64,000 bases of DNA from Cyclaneusma minus. Taxonomy: Eukaryota; Ascomycota; Leotiomycetes; Marthamycetales; Marthamycetaceae. Numbering within the stretch: position 1 is the first letter of the stretch; the number at the start of each line of letters is the position of its first letter. Of the stretch, positions 55,606-64,000 are shown in pieces. Under the pieces are notes generated by a model. The model had not been told where the DNA came from, ran no database searches, and was given only the letters and a program-made list of their open reading frames with translations. The stretch spans positions 124,001 through 188,000 of the forward strand of contig JAKZHN010000038.1 in NCBI GenBank assembly GCA_037179335.1, in the 5' to 3' direction. The position numbers and the translations under genes are program-made.

Positions 55606-56042
55606 TCAAGCAATGCTACTACTTGTCTTAGCAGCACCTTCTAAAAACCTCGCTTCCTTGTCGAGGTTTTCAATCGCGTTATTCCTAAGTCGAATGTATT
55701 GCTCGGCACTGTTCTTGTTCCAGAATGCGTGAATGGCTTCAATAGTTCCAATTAGCAAGCTTCTTCATTGATGTCTGACGACGACTGATACAACTTGTAC
55801 TTACGTCGGTCCTATTTCACCAATCTTGAACCATCCTTTGCTGGGAAGGAAGGGTCGATGGCCTTGAAACCGTGACGGGTGTAGGTATTCCGAGACTCTG
55901 TGCAAGAGCAGTATTGCCATGGGTCTGCCGTATGTTCCACGCTGTGCAAGCAAAGTGTGTGGTGTGCTCTGCGCTAGACAACGGGACTCGGAGTGGAATG
56001 ATCGGTGATGTTGTCGTTACTGGCGGCGTCAGCTAAATCCAT
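55606..56042 (-). pseudogene. Broken partial paralog of the zinc-knuckle gene at 56787-58711
   Basis: Two exons with the same intron phase as the intact gene: 56042-55805 and 55736-55606. Exon A encodes RRAHHTLCLHSVEHTADP and FPAKDGSRLVK, matching RRTVHHVLCLYSIEDAPKP and FPAKDGSGLMRW. It carries TAG codons where the frame should read through, one at the position of the intact gene's Trp (TGG to TAG). Exon B begins PIHAFWNKN, as PIHSYRDKT in the intact gene, then ends at a stop. Everything after that, including the F-box-like part and zinc knuckles, is missing. Confidence 0.7.
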
Positions 56043-56786
56043 GTTGACGGTCGAACCTACGTGATCTGCTGCCTGGAGAGGATCTCCCTGGCCGTGGGTT
56101 GTGGTGTCATCCATATTGCAATGAGGATGGAAGGATCGCTATTGCGCGTTGGTGGGAAGCCAAGATCAGGGTTGCGAGATGGATACCGAGTCCACAGCTG
56201 CGGAGGCTGCTGAGACTGCGCGCCTTGCAAAAAAAAAAGAACTTGAAGACTCGGGTCACTCTTGTGTATATTTACAAGGACAGGCTTGTGAAAATAGGGC
56301 AAGAAAGTCTCTCTCCTTATTGGTCGATATATCTACTCCGACAAATGCCGAGCTACAATCAAACGATGCGAGTGTATAAAGTACAATGGAGAAGCCAGTA
56401 TTGGTAAAGCAAGTCAGCAACTACTCAAGACAGCACTGGCAAGTCTGAGATCTTGTTGCTCAATTCGAACATTGGAGTTGCGAGGTTCAGGGATCAATCA
56501 AGAAATGAGGAAAGTTTTCATTTTTCGCTGCTATGCTGCTAAACTACAGATCATGAATCAGGCTCACCATAATGAGAGAAGCTTGAAACTGTCATCATGA
56601 AGATCTCATAATCAAATCCTGAGATGTCAGCGATGACTTCGTAGTTCGTATCAACCCATCTAAAGCTCCCATGGTCCGGGACGTTCCTATCCAGTGACTC
56701 CTTCTTTTGGCTCTCGTAGGTAGTCAGTTCAGCCTGGATATCAGTCCATCACCGTCGCGTTCATGCCGAAAGAGAAAGAGACACAT
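56043..56786. other. Intergenic gap
   Basis: 744 bases, AT-rich with an A10 run near 56230; short overlapping frames only. No supported gene. Confidence 0.5.
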
Positions 56787-58711
56787 CTAAGATGTGCCAT
56801 CCTCCGGGACCGGTCCCCAGCGTTCCGGGTTGTCTTCTGGACAACCATCTCTCAGATGACCATAACCTCCGCACAGAGAACACAAGTTGTAGCAGTTGGC
56901 CCAGACATGGCCGGTCTCCTTGCAAAAGCCACAAGTGAGTGTGCTGAGGTACTCCTCGTTCTCCTTGATCTTCTGTGCGTTGGCTAACTCCGTCTTCCAC
57001 CTTTGCAAGGCCTGTGCCTCGACCTTCTCCGAGATATCGGCGAGCTGCGCAAGAGAACCTTCACCATCATCTTTCTGTTTCAGGACCAGTGTCTGAAGAT
57101 TCTTCATGTCGAAGACGGAATCCTCGACCGCAGCTCGGACAAGATCAGCAAACGGAGGTGGCGCAGGCTCATCGAAGAGGGCGTAGGCCTCGTTCATAGG
57201 CTGCGCCCACTTGACAGGGTCGGGAAAGGCGAAGACCGTCATCTTGAAGACTCCAGTGCAGAAGTGGACGAGGGTAGGAGCGTAAACGTGCAAGTTGGCG
57301 GCAAGACTCTGGACACAGAAGCGGCCGTGTGGACACGATCCCGAACCACGGGCCTTCTCGTGAAAACACTTGTGCCTGACGACCATACCATTGAACGTCA
57401 GGTTGCGAATGAGCTTGGCGTTAACTGGGCCGATGGTTCTCAAGAAGCGGAGAAAGGGATCGGTAGCAGTCCAACATTCCTCGCGGAGGAGCTCAGCGTT
57501 CGATGAGAAATTGTAGAGTTGGTCGTCATCGTGCGTGGTTGCGAACTGGTCCTTGCTGTGCATGTTTCGATGTGCTTGGCCCACATACTCTGGATCCTCG
57601 CTAAAGCGATGAGCCCCGTACATAGCAGTCTTCGTCATTTCACGGTCCCATCCGCTCATCCTGTACTTGTCGAATTTGGCGTCCTTCTTCCAAGCATACG
57701 AGACGGCTGTCATCGTGAAGGCAAAGCTGTTCTGGCCGTACAGAACCCTACATCCTTCCTGGTTGATCTGCTTGCAAGTTCGCAAGATAGTGGCGTCGAT
57801 GCGGGCAATGAGGACATTGTGGATAGCTGTGTGTGCGGGGGTACGGCCGTCAGGCTTCTTGGGGTATCTCTTGATGGACTCGATTTCGTAGACCGAAGGA
57901 TCGAGATGAAACTGGCCTTTGTGTATACGTGTCCACTTGTCAGGCTGTTGAGCAGCCATGTCGGCGTGCCATCCAGCCTGTTGGAAGAAACCCATGTTCG
58001 AGGGCTCCGGAACTGTCTCCGGCATGATGTCCTCGGGTACGGTCAGAAGGAGCTCGTAGAGTCTATCACGGGTTTCTGTAAGGAGAAATCTCTGGTTAGC
58101 TAGGAGGCTCTCAAGGTAGTTATGATGCAGTGGAGGAAGTAAAATGAGGATCTTACCACGAGGAAGACTGAGGAAGTGATACTTGTGGCCAACGGGGCGG
58201 TTCCAACCCGGGTGACCATCGCATGATCTTTCGCTCTGGTGGTACACCTTCACCTTACGCGGGTTGACAGCATTGACTTCCGCAAGGCTTCTCTTGTTGG
58301 AATGCAGGGTAGATGGGTCTGTCTTGTCACGGTAGGAATGGATAGCTGCAGAAGCACCCAAAGTATCAGCATACAATGTTTCTAATGCTGCCCAAGAGGC
58401 AACATGTTAGCTGGGAATAACTTACGGTGACCCCATCTCATCAAGCCAGAACCGTCTTTCGCAGGGAACATCTGGTTTCGAGCCAGCTTCTGGCGGAAGC
58501 CATCAGTCTGCAGGCATGGGCACCACGCAGACGGCTTGGGTGCATCTTCGATGCTGTACAGGCAAAGGACGTGGTGAACTGTGCGCCTGGTCGGGCGAGC
58601 AACCGCTGCGCTCTTGGAGTCTCCAGACTTACCACCAGCTCCGGTGATGGCTTGTTTGGAGTCAGCGGCGCTTGATGTCTGCGCACCGGGATTCTGCTGG
58701 TCGGGGGCCAT
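56787..58711 (-). CDS. Hypothetical protein with F-box-like N-terminal motif and two C-terminal CCHC zinc knuckles
   Basis: Exons 58711-58426, 58345-58157 and 58075-56787 with introns of 80 and 81 nt (both phase 1), 587 aa. The second splice creates FLSLPRETRDRLYELLL, a pattern (LPRExRDxIYxLLL) common at the start of fungal F-box-like proteins. The middle, ~300 residues, contains IHNVLIARIDATILRTCKQI and NQEGCRVLYGQNSFAF, the usual follow-on of such proteins (old helix plus LYGxNxFxF). At the C-terminus, CGFCKETGHVWANC and CSLCGGYGHLRDGC are CCHC zinc knuckles that bind single-stranded nucleic acid. A broken partial copy lies downstream, so the family duplicates locally. The function is unknown; RNA binding is inferred from the knuckles. 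Confidence 0.85.
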
Positions 58712-59995
58712 GGCGTCAGATATCTCGGAGCAGATGAAGTCTCAGTAAGTGTTCGCGTAGCTGGAAATGCAGCACCTTAACTGCAGTGCCTTGGGGAAGA
58801 TTGCAGATCAGGTAAGACGCGCTCGAGAAGATGCGCTTTGGACGTTGCGCCTTGAGGAAGATGCGCCTTGAGAGAAACTCGCCTTGAGAAGATGCGCCTT
58901 GAGACAGACACGTCTTGAGAAAGATGCGCGTTGTGTGAAACGCCTTGGAAGATTTTGGGTGGTGGGAATCGAGGTTAGAAAGAAGGTCGCGGAGGGAGAA
59001 AGAAGAAAGGAAGTTTGTGTGCAGGTTGGAGGTGTATTTTAAGCGCAATCGTGCAAGATAGATTTCGTGCGCTATTGTGCTTTTCGTCAATAAGAACAAT
59101 ACGTCCGGACAATGGGTTAAGCGCTAGACGGTCGAACTCTATCGACAGACGGGTGGGCAAGCGAGGCAGGTACTGCCCCTTAACTCCTGACAACTTGTGC
59201 TTCGCTCTTGAGCACCGGTCACTAAAAGCCTCGATACTAGCGAGATAGGAACGTCAAGCAGCTTTGTATACATGTAACGACAAGCATTCCAAGTTTGATG
59301 GACAAGCAAGTTTTAACCTGCTGGACTCTAAAGTTACTTACCAAAGTCACAACGGTCCACAGTTTGACAAACGTACCGAACTTGTCGCCGCCATCCACTT
59401 ACTCGTGATCAAGACAGAGTCCAACAAAAGACGTGTGGTGATATTGATTTGGAGCTGCGGCAGCTTGTGTCGACTCCGTACCCTTCGAGGCTCCTCCACA
59501 GGCAGGTCTTGAAAGCCAACAGCTGATGTCCTGTTCGAGTCATTTCCCCGTAAGACACCTGAACGTAGCAGCCCAACCCTCGAAGGATGACTAAACACAA
59601 AAGAACTGTTCTAAAACACGGAAACCCGCAGAAGAATAAAGTTATCTGAAAGATCAAAGACTCCTGGCGGAAAGGATGTTTGGCGGCTAGCCAAGGCCCT
59701 CGGGCCTCGACACTTCCCCTTCAGACCCAAGGGGCTGGAAGAGGATCGTAGATGAGATACTAGCTCCTGGCAGCTGACTTTGAGTGTTCGACAGGTTTAC
59801 AATAGCACTTGAGGCTTCTCAGTGCGAGGTCGAGGATCGAACAATGGAAAAACATTACTCAAGACTATTTTTCCAACTAAACTCCCAAAACATTAGATAT
59901 TAAATACACCAAGAGCTCATAAATCATGGGTCAACTCCACTTGCTCAAAACTTGAAACGCCTACGCACCAGAGTCCATAGTCCAAGCCCGACCCC
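58712..59995. other. Intergenic region, promoter of the zinc-knuckle gene
   Basis: 1.28 kb. Between 58810 and 58950 a run of short direct repeats with the core GATGCGCCTTGAG appears five to six times (degenerate), upstream of the zinc-knuckle ATG; it may be a promoter array. No gene supported elsewhere; the rest is AT-rich 3' sequence of the oxygenase gene. Confidence 0.5.
58815..58945. repeat. Degenerate GATGCGCCTTGAG-type repeats
   Basis: Copies include AGATGCGCTTTGGA, AGATGCGCCTTGAG (twice) and AGATGCGCGTTGTG, with CGCCTTGAGA variants between, about 15-18 bp apart. They lie ~100-240 bp upstream of the minus-strand start codon at 58711. Confidence 0.6.
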
Positions 59996-61174
59996 TCAAA
60001 GGGTTGTCATGAAATTCTTGGCCACTTTGTTCAACCGCTCCATAGCGTCTTTCCTCACTTCGTTGGTGATGTCTTTTGACGATTGGACGCTCCTCACCAG
60101 ACCCACGCCTGCTCCAGCGTACGTTGTCATCCTTCCATGTTGCAGATCCCACCCCTGATCTCCCATCTTTTCCGCCTCTTTGTACAGCCGCTTATTCTCA
60201 GACTTCGACATGCCATTCTGATGGTCTCGATAGCTAGCGTTGATCACACCTCGCCCATTATACTCTTCTGGCCACCCCTTTGTACCACGCAAGGAGTCAT
60301 AAAGCGTCGTTCGCACAGTATTGACTCCTCCGTCGCTCGCATTTAAAATGGCTCGTCGATATCCTTCAGAAATCTGTGCTTCATGGCTAGCCAGGTAGCG
60401 AGTTCCCATCACCACACCAGCTGCTCCCGCTACCATCGCAGCAGCGACGGTACGACCTTCAACGATACCTCCAGCAGCCATAATCGGGAGATCCTCAAAC
60501 CCAGCATCGTCCAGAGCATCTCGGCATTCCGGAACTATAGTCAGAACCGAAGCACACTTTGCCGCTCCATGTCCACCAGCATCGGACCCCTGAACGACCA
60601 GCACATCCGGTTTGCAGTCCTTTGCGACCTGAAGAGCCTGTTGGACACTATTGACCTGAACCCAGACCTGTGTCATATCTTCCGTGGCTTTCCTTAGAAC
60701 CTGAGTCCAAGTGACCAGTTCCTGCCGCGAATTTGGTGCAAAAAACCATACCGCTGCCGGACGCCATTTCGAGACTGCTTGGAGCGCCATATTCAGATCG
60801 GCACCCCAGTTGAGGAAGCCCACGCCAATGGGGAGAATGCCAGGAGGGTAGATTGCCGCCAATGCCGTTGCTGCGATGATCTGAGCGGTTTCCTGCATCT
60901 TGGGTATGAGGTCGCTGAGGTCTGAGCCTCCTGAAATGAAACCAATGCCGCCGGCTACTGTCACTGCGGCTGCCATTTTGGGGCCCGAGATGAGGCGCAT
61001 CGGAGCGTTTGCAATCAGTGGTTGGATGATCCATGGATACTGTTTCTTGAGGGCCAGGCTTTGGGGATCGTCGGTTCCAATGGATAGCTGAGTGTGGTGG
61101 AGAGCTTTCAAGTCCGGGTCCTCAGACCAGTCCGAGATTCCTCCATCTCCAATGCCGGGGTTGATGAAGGTCAT
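59996..61174 (-). CDS. Nitronate monooxygenase-like FMN enzyme
   Basis: A (beta/alpha)8-barrel flavoprotein of the 2-nitropropane dioxygenase / nitronate monooxygenase family, which oxidises nitronates such as propionate 3-nitronate. From ATG 61174 it is 392 aa without introns. Motifs: NAPMRLISGPKMAAAVTVAG and GIGFISGG (FMN phosphate site), VQGSDAGGHG (the catalytic-base His and glycines), MAAGGIVEGRT, and GVVMGTRYLASHEA. The frame is open upstream as far as 61495, with an in-frame ATG at 61468; that stretch is Ser/Arg/Phe rich and could be a mitochondrial presequence, but the 61174 start gives the usual family N-terminus. Confidence 0.9.
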   Translation of the reverse strand: MTFINPGIGDGGISDWSEDPDLKALHHTQLSIGTDDPQSLALKKQYPWIIQPLIANAPMRLISGPKMAAAVTVAGGIGFISGGSDLSDLIPKMQETAQIIAATALAAIYPPGILPIGVGFLNWGADLNMALQAVSKWRPAAVWFFAPNSRQELVTWTQVLRKATEDMTQVWVQVNSVQQALQVAKDCKPDVLVVQGSDAGGHGAAKCASVLTIVPECRDALDDAGFEDLPIMAAGGIVEGRTVAAAMVAGAAGVVMGTRYLASHEAQISEGYRRAILNASDGGVNTVRTTLYDSLRGTKGWPEEYNGRGVINASYRDHQNGMSKSENKRLYKEAEKMGDQGWDLQHGRMTTYAGAGVGLVRSVQSSKDITNEVRKDAMERLNKVAKNFMTTL

Positions 61175-62190
61175 GGTGGCTTCCCCCGTCGTCGAGACTT
61201 GGTGAGTGATATTAGACGGTTTGAAAGTTTGTGAGGCCCGATGATGTATCCTAGAAGTACCAGTTGCTTTGGAAATGGGCTCCTTTATGCTGCTACGCGC
61301 AGTGTGAGAGAATGGTTGAGGACGATGCGAAAACCTGTTTTGAAGCCTGATCGGGTCATCTGACGCAATACACGAGACGGGAGGAAGAAATTGGAAGAAA
61401 CGAAGACCAATATGAGATCTTTGGGAAGAAAACGGCAAAGACGAAGGTTTAGCAATGAAATTGGGCATTCCGATACCTCGAAGATATACCTGCACGTCAA
61501 AGCAGACTATGTCTATTGGTAGAACTTGATGTCTCCGAATAACATCTCTGTGTCATCGACTCGAGCCGCGGAAAATGCAGCAATGTCTACCCCCGCATAC
61601 GTCACCCCAGTCTAGAGACCCCTAATTCCAGTCGTCGCACGCCAATTGGCTCGTCGATGCCGCGAAGCCAGCTGCCCCCAATCCGATCCTTTCCTAAAAA
61701 TGGGCAGGAGAGACTGGTTAACAGATATGAAACAAATTTGGTCGAGTTTTTATGATTGGCTGGATCGCACATTCATCGCAGCAGGTTTGGTGAAAGCAAT
61801 GCGAAATCGTGCATTGACCAGCCAATCAAGAAATGACCAGTCGAGGTACTCCCCAGTTTGGCATAGTACCGGCCTGAGTTGCCCACTTAGGAATAGTAGC
61901 TTTGAGTTGAGGCTCAGATCGCGAAAATCATCGCGCTACTGCTTGCGACCCAACATTGAACTGGACCTGCCTGAATATAAAGAATAGCAACCGCCATCCC
62001 TGGGGGAAAGAGCCAACTCACCACAGCTCTTGCTCTCCTCAACTGTCGAACTGTAATTCTTGTGCCAATAAACGTCGCCATCTAAAGGATTGCCATCTAC
62101 ATCCTCCATCTACGCCGCCTACATCGAGTTTGCTTCGGCCAAGGTCACGTACCGTTACTCCGTTTCTGGATACTATATACTACCGTCAGA
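61175..62190. other. Divergent promoter region between the oxygenase gene and RPB11
   Basis: About 1 kb with no supported gene. The first 320 bases are an open continuation of the oxygenase frame; the rest is promoter-like. Confidence 0.55.
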
Positions 62191-63428
62191 ATGAACGCTC
62201 CCGACAGGTTAGTACATATTTTCTTTCTTCTGCACGATTGCACCACAAGGAACGTTGGGTGAGGTAAGAGCTGTACACGGGCAACTGCCTTTGGAACCTG
62301 GATGGTGCCGGCAGGAGATTGGCAAGAGATGGGAAAGTTTGAAAGGTCTTTGTGAGGAAATCAAACGAGCATCCCACGGAGAAAACGGAAAATGAAGGAA
62401 AGACGCAAGCTCGAGAAGGAAGCAGGGAAAGACAGCAAGTTCGGGATGCTTAGAGGTTAGAGGGCGAGTGGGGGTAGTCTTCGTTGTCGATGTCCTTCCC
62501 CAACCGGAGTCTCTACAAGTTTGCCGGACTGTTAAGACGCCACCACGTCAAGGCTTCTGTCGATTATCCCGAGGCCTCACGGCTGCGCTTGGTTTCTAGG
62601 CGAAAACTTGCGCTCGCCTTGCCTCCTTCAAGTCTTCCGTTCTTGGTCCCGCAGAACTCCAGCAAGATCATACTACGAACGACCCCAAGCCGGCCACTTC
62701 TGCCCATAGCAAGAGGACCCCATCAGACTCGTCAACATGCCACCCAACAACCTCATCGACCTCCCGGGAGGGCCCGTCAATCGAATCAAGCCTGTTGGAC
62801 AGTATTCGCACATGGTGCCTATGCGCAAGGGTGCTGGTGCGCAGCCGAACAACGATCCAGAAACCTTCCTTCAACCCCAAAGGGCCGACCGAATTAACCC
62901 GAACGTGTCGCCCAACATTGATCGTTCACGATGGGGTCTGAGACAAGCCGCAGAGATTAACAATCCTGACAGATTCGAGAGTTTCATCCTCAATGATGGC
63001 GAGAAGAAGGTCACCGAGGCCGCGGACACCCGTAAGCAGTCCTAGGCCACCAGGCGATGAGGTGCTAACTACTGTGCTAGGCACTCCAAGTACCGCCATC
63101 TTCACCTTCAACAAGGAGGACCACACTATGGCCAATGTTCTCCGCGCCAGACTGGTCAAGGATGAGCGTGTTCTCTTCGCCGCCTACAAAGGTACTGGTC
63201 CCGCCATCCACGTCCTCTCAAAGCAATACACTAACCCAAGAAACAGTTCCCCACCCTGTCATTCCCTCCTTCCAGCTCCGCATCCAGACCGATGGCACCA
63301 TCACCCCCAAGGAAGCGCTTGTCGCGGCCAGCGGCTCGATTGTGCACGACTTGGGTCAGCTGAGCAGAGAATTCACCAAGGAGTTTGAGCTGCGCAAGAT
63401 TGTCCACGGCGAGGCCGAAGCCAACTGA
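62191..63428 (+). CDS. RPB11: RNA polymerase II subunit RPB11
   Basis: The alpha-like subunit that pairs with RPB3 in RNA polymerase II. Exons 62191-62207, 62973-63031, 63081-63191 and 63247-63428, 122 aa, normal for the subunit. It starts MNAPDRFESFILNDGEKKV, has the alpha-motif TAIFTFNKEDHTMANVLRAR and continues VLFAAYKVPHPVIPSFQLRI to the end. The first intron is 765 nt, much longer than any other here. Its 3' part is an open frame from ATG 62737 (PPNNLIDLPGGPVNRIKPVG...) that runs without a stop straight into FESFIL, so an alternative first exon could give a form with a ~75-residue N-terminal extension. Confidence 0.95.
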
Positions 63429-63711
63429 GCAGAGGCAGTGCATTAGATTTGCACAACGGGGTCTGGAGTCTGGAGATTCTTTTCTGCAATGGTGCGGCAT
63501 AGCAAGGGCGGCCCCTGGCGTCAGGTAAAAACAGGAGGATGATCGATCATTCGGCGCTGGGTCCACCCCATCTGGGGTTATCTTCGATTTCGGGGCTTCT
63601 TAGTCTGCAGCAGTTCGACACGAATTCTCTTCATGTGTGTTCGCATTCAAATGATCCTTGCAGTGACTGTCATGTGTACAGCCTCCGAATGATTTTGACT
63701 ATCACCAAAAC

Positions 63712-63806
63712 CAGGATACTCCAGATAAATAAGAATATTCCAGGTGATTTGGGACATCCCAGGTGATTTGGAACGTTCCAAGGAACTGCTCCGAGTGATT
63801 GGGGAC
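63712..63806. repeat. Degenerate ~18-19 bp tandem repeat array E
   Basis: Four to five units, e.g. ATTCCAGGTGATTTGGGAC, ATCCCAGGTGATTTGGAAC and CTCCGAGTGATTGGGGAC; same unit family as arrays A-D. Confidence 0.65.
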
Positions 63807-63834
63807 ATTATCACCTACTGATCTCAGCACTTAT

Positions 63835-64000
63835 TCAGACCTTCTTCATGGCACTGTACCAAGGACAGATGTCACTGGTGGCCGCAAGCACAGATGATCC
63901 AGTCGAGCTTTCCGTCCACTTCTGTGAAGAAAGTATCGCCTTGGCTGTGGATGCCGGATTCTTGGACCATATTCAGTAATTTAGTTTACACCTGTCATTT
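63835..64000 (-). CDS. Possible 3' end of a gene running off the window
   Basis: A minus-strand frame ending at TGA 63837-63835 reads SKNPASTAKAILSSQKWTES and SDICPWYSAMKKV after a plausible acceptor near 63930. The end looks protein-like, but the block is short, the upstream part is outside the window, and other frames are also open; I do not recognise it. Confidence 0.25.

Larger units (their letters stand above)
63429..64000. other. Right-edge region with repeat array E
   Basis: Contains the RPB11 3' region, array E and a possible partial minus-strand exon, both listed separately. Confidence 0.5.

Overview
The window is nuclear DNA of a filamentous ascomycete, most likely Pezizomycotina; Dothideomycetes would fit but the sequence does not prove the class. 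The evidence is short GT-AG introns (about 50-150 bp) in most genes, monocistronic genes on both strands, and clear fungal housekeeping genes: the CYM1-type peptidase end, ornithine decarboxylase, mevalonate kinase, proline oxidase, prenyltransferase alpha subunit, eL38, BAP31/Yet3 and RPB11. Decayed duplicates carry C-to-T/G-to-A type stop codons, as expected where repeat-induced point mutation (RIP) has acted. All exon structures below were assembled by hand from splice signals and reading-frame continuity.

Layout. 0-18 kb is conserved core: CYM1 end, ODC with a long leader, a mitochondrial-type Rieske/AIF-like oxidoreductase, an amidohydrolase, a glycogen-binding-domain (AMPK1-CBM) protein and a CECR5-like HAD phosphatase, with gene-poor gaps of up to 4 kb. 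18.5-24.5 kb is accessory: an unrecognised gene, a tandem pair of BTB-like genes (one intact, one dead), a relic with 15-residue repeats, and a hAT-like MITE with an 8-bp target duplication. 25-38 kb returns to core: proline oxidase, a small membrane protein, an acidic protein, ERG12, RAM2, RPL38 and a small conserved membrane protein.

38-48 kb is the most unusual part. It holds four diverged copies of a gene family that I cannot match to a named family (N-terminal C2H2-like zinc finger, a W/P-rich middle domain, a SAP DNA-binding motif and an acidic tail). One copy is joined to a gene for an I-PpoI-like His-Cys box endonuclease. The copies sit among direct repeats and arrays of a degenerate 18-19 bp repeat that also occurs at three other places in the window. 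48-52 kb has no identifiable gene.

52.6-63.5 kb is core again: BAP31/Yet3, a methyltransferase, a zinc-knuckle protein with a broken partial paralog beside it, a nitronate monooxygenase-like enzyme, and RPB11 with an unusually long first intron. A possible further gene runs off the right edge on the minus strand.

The core genes do not form a pathway cluster. ERG12 (mevalonate to isoprenoids) and RAM2 (which uses farnesyl/geranylgeranyl diphosphate) are neighbours and metabolically connected, but this may be chance.
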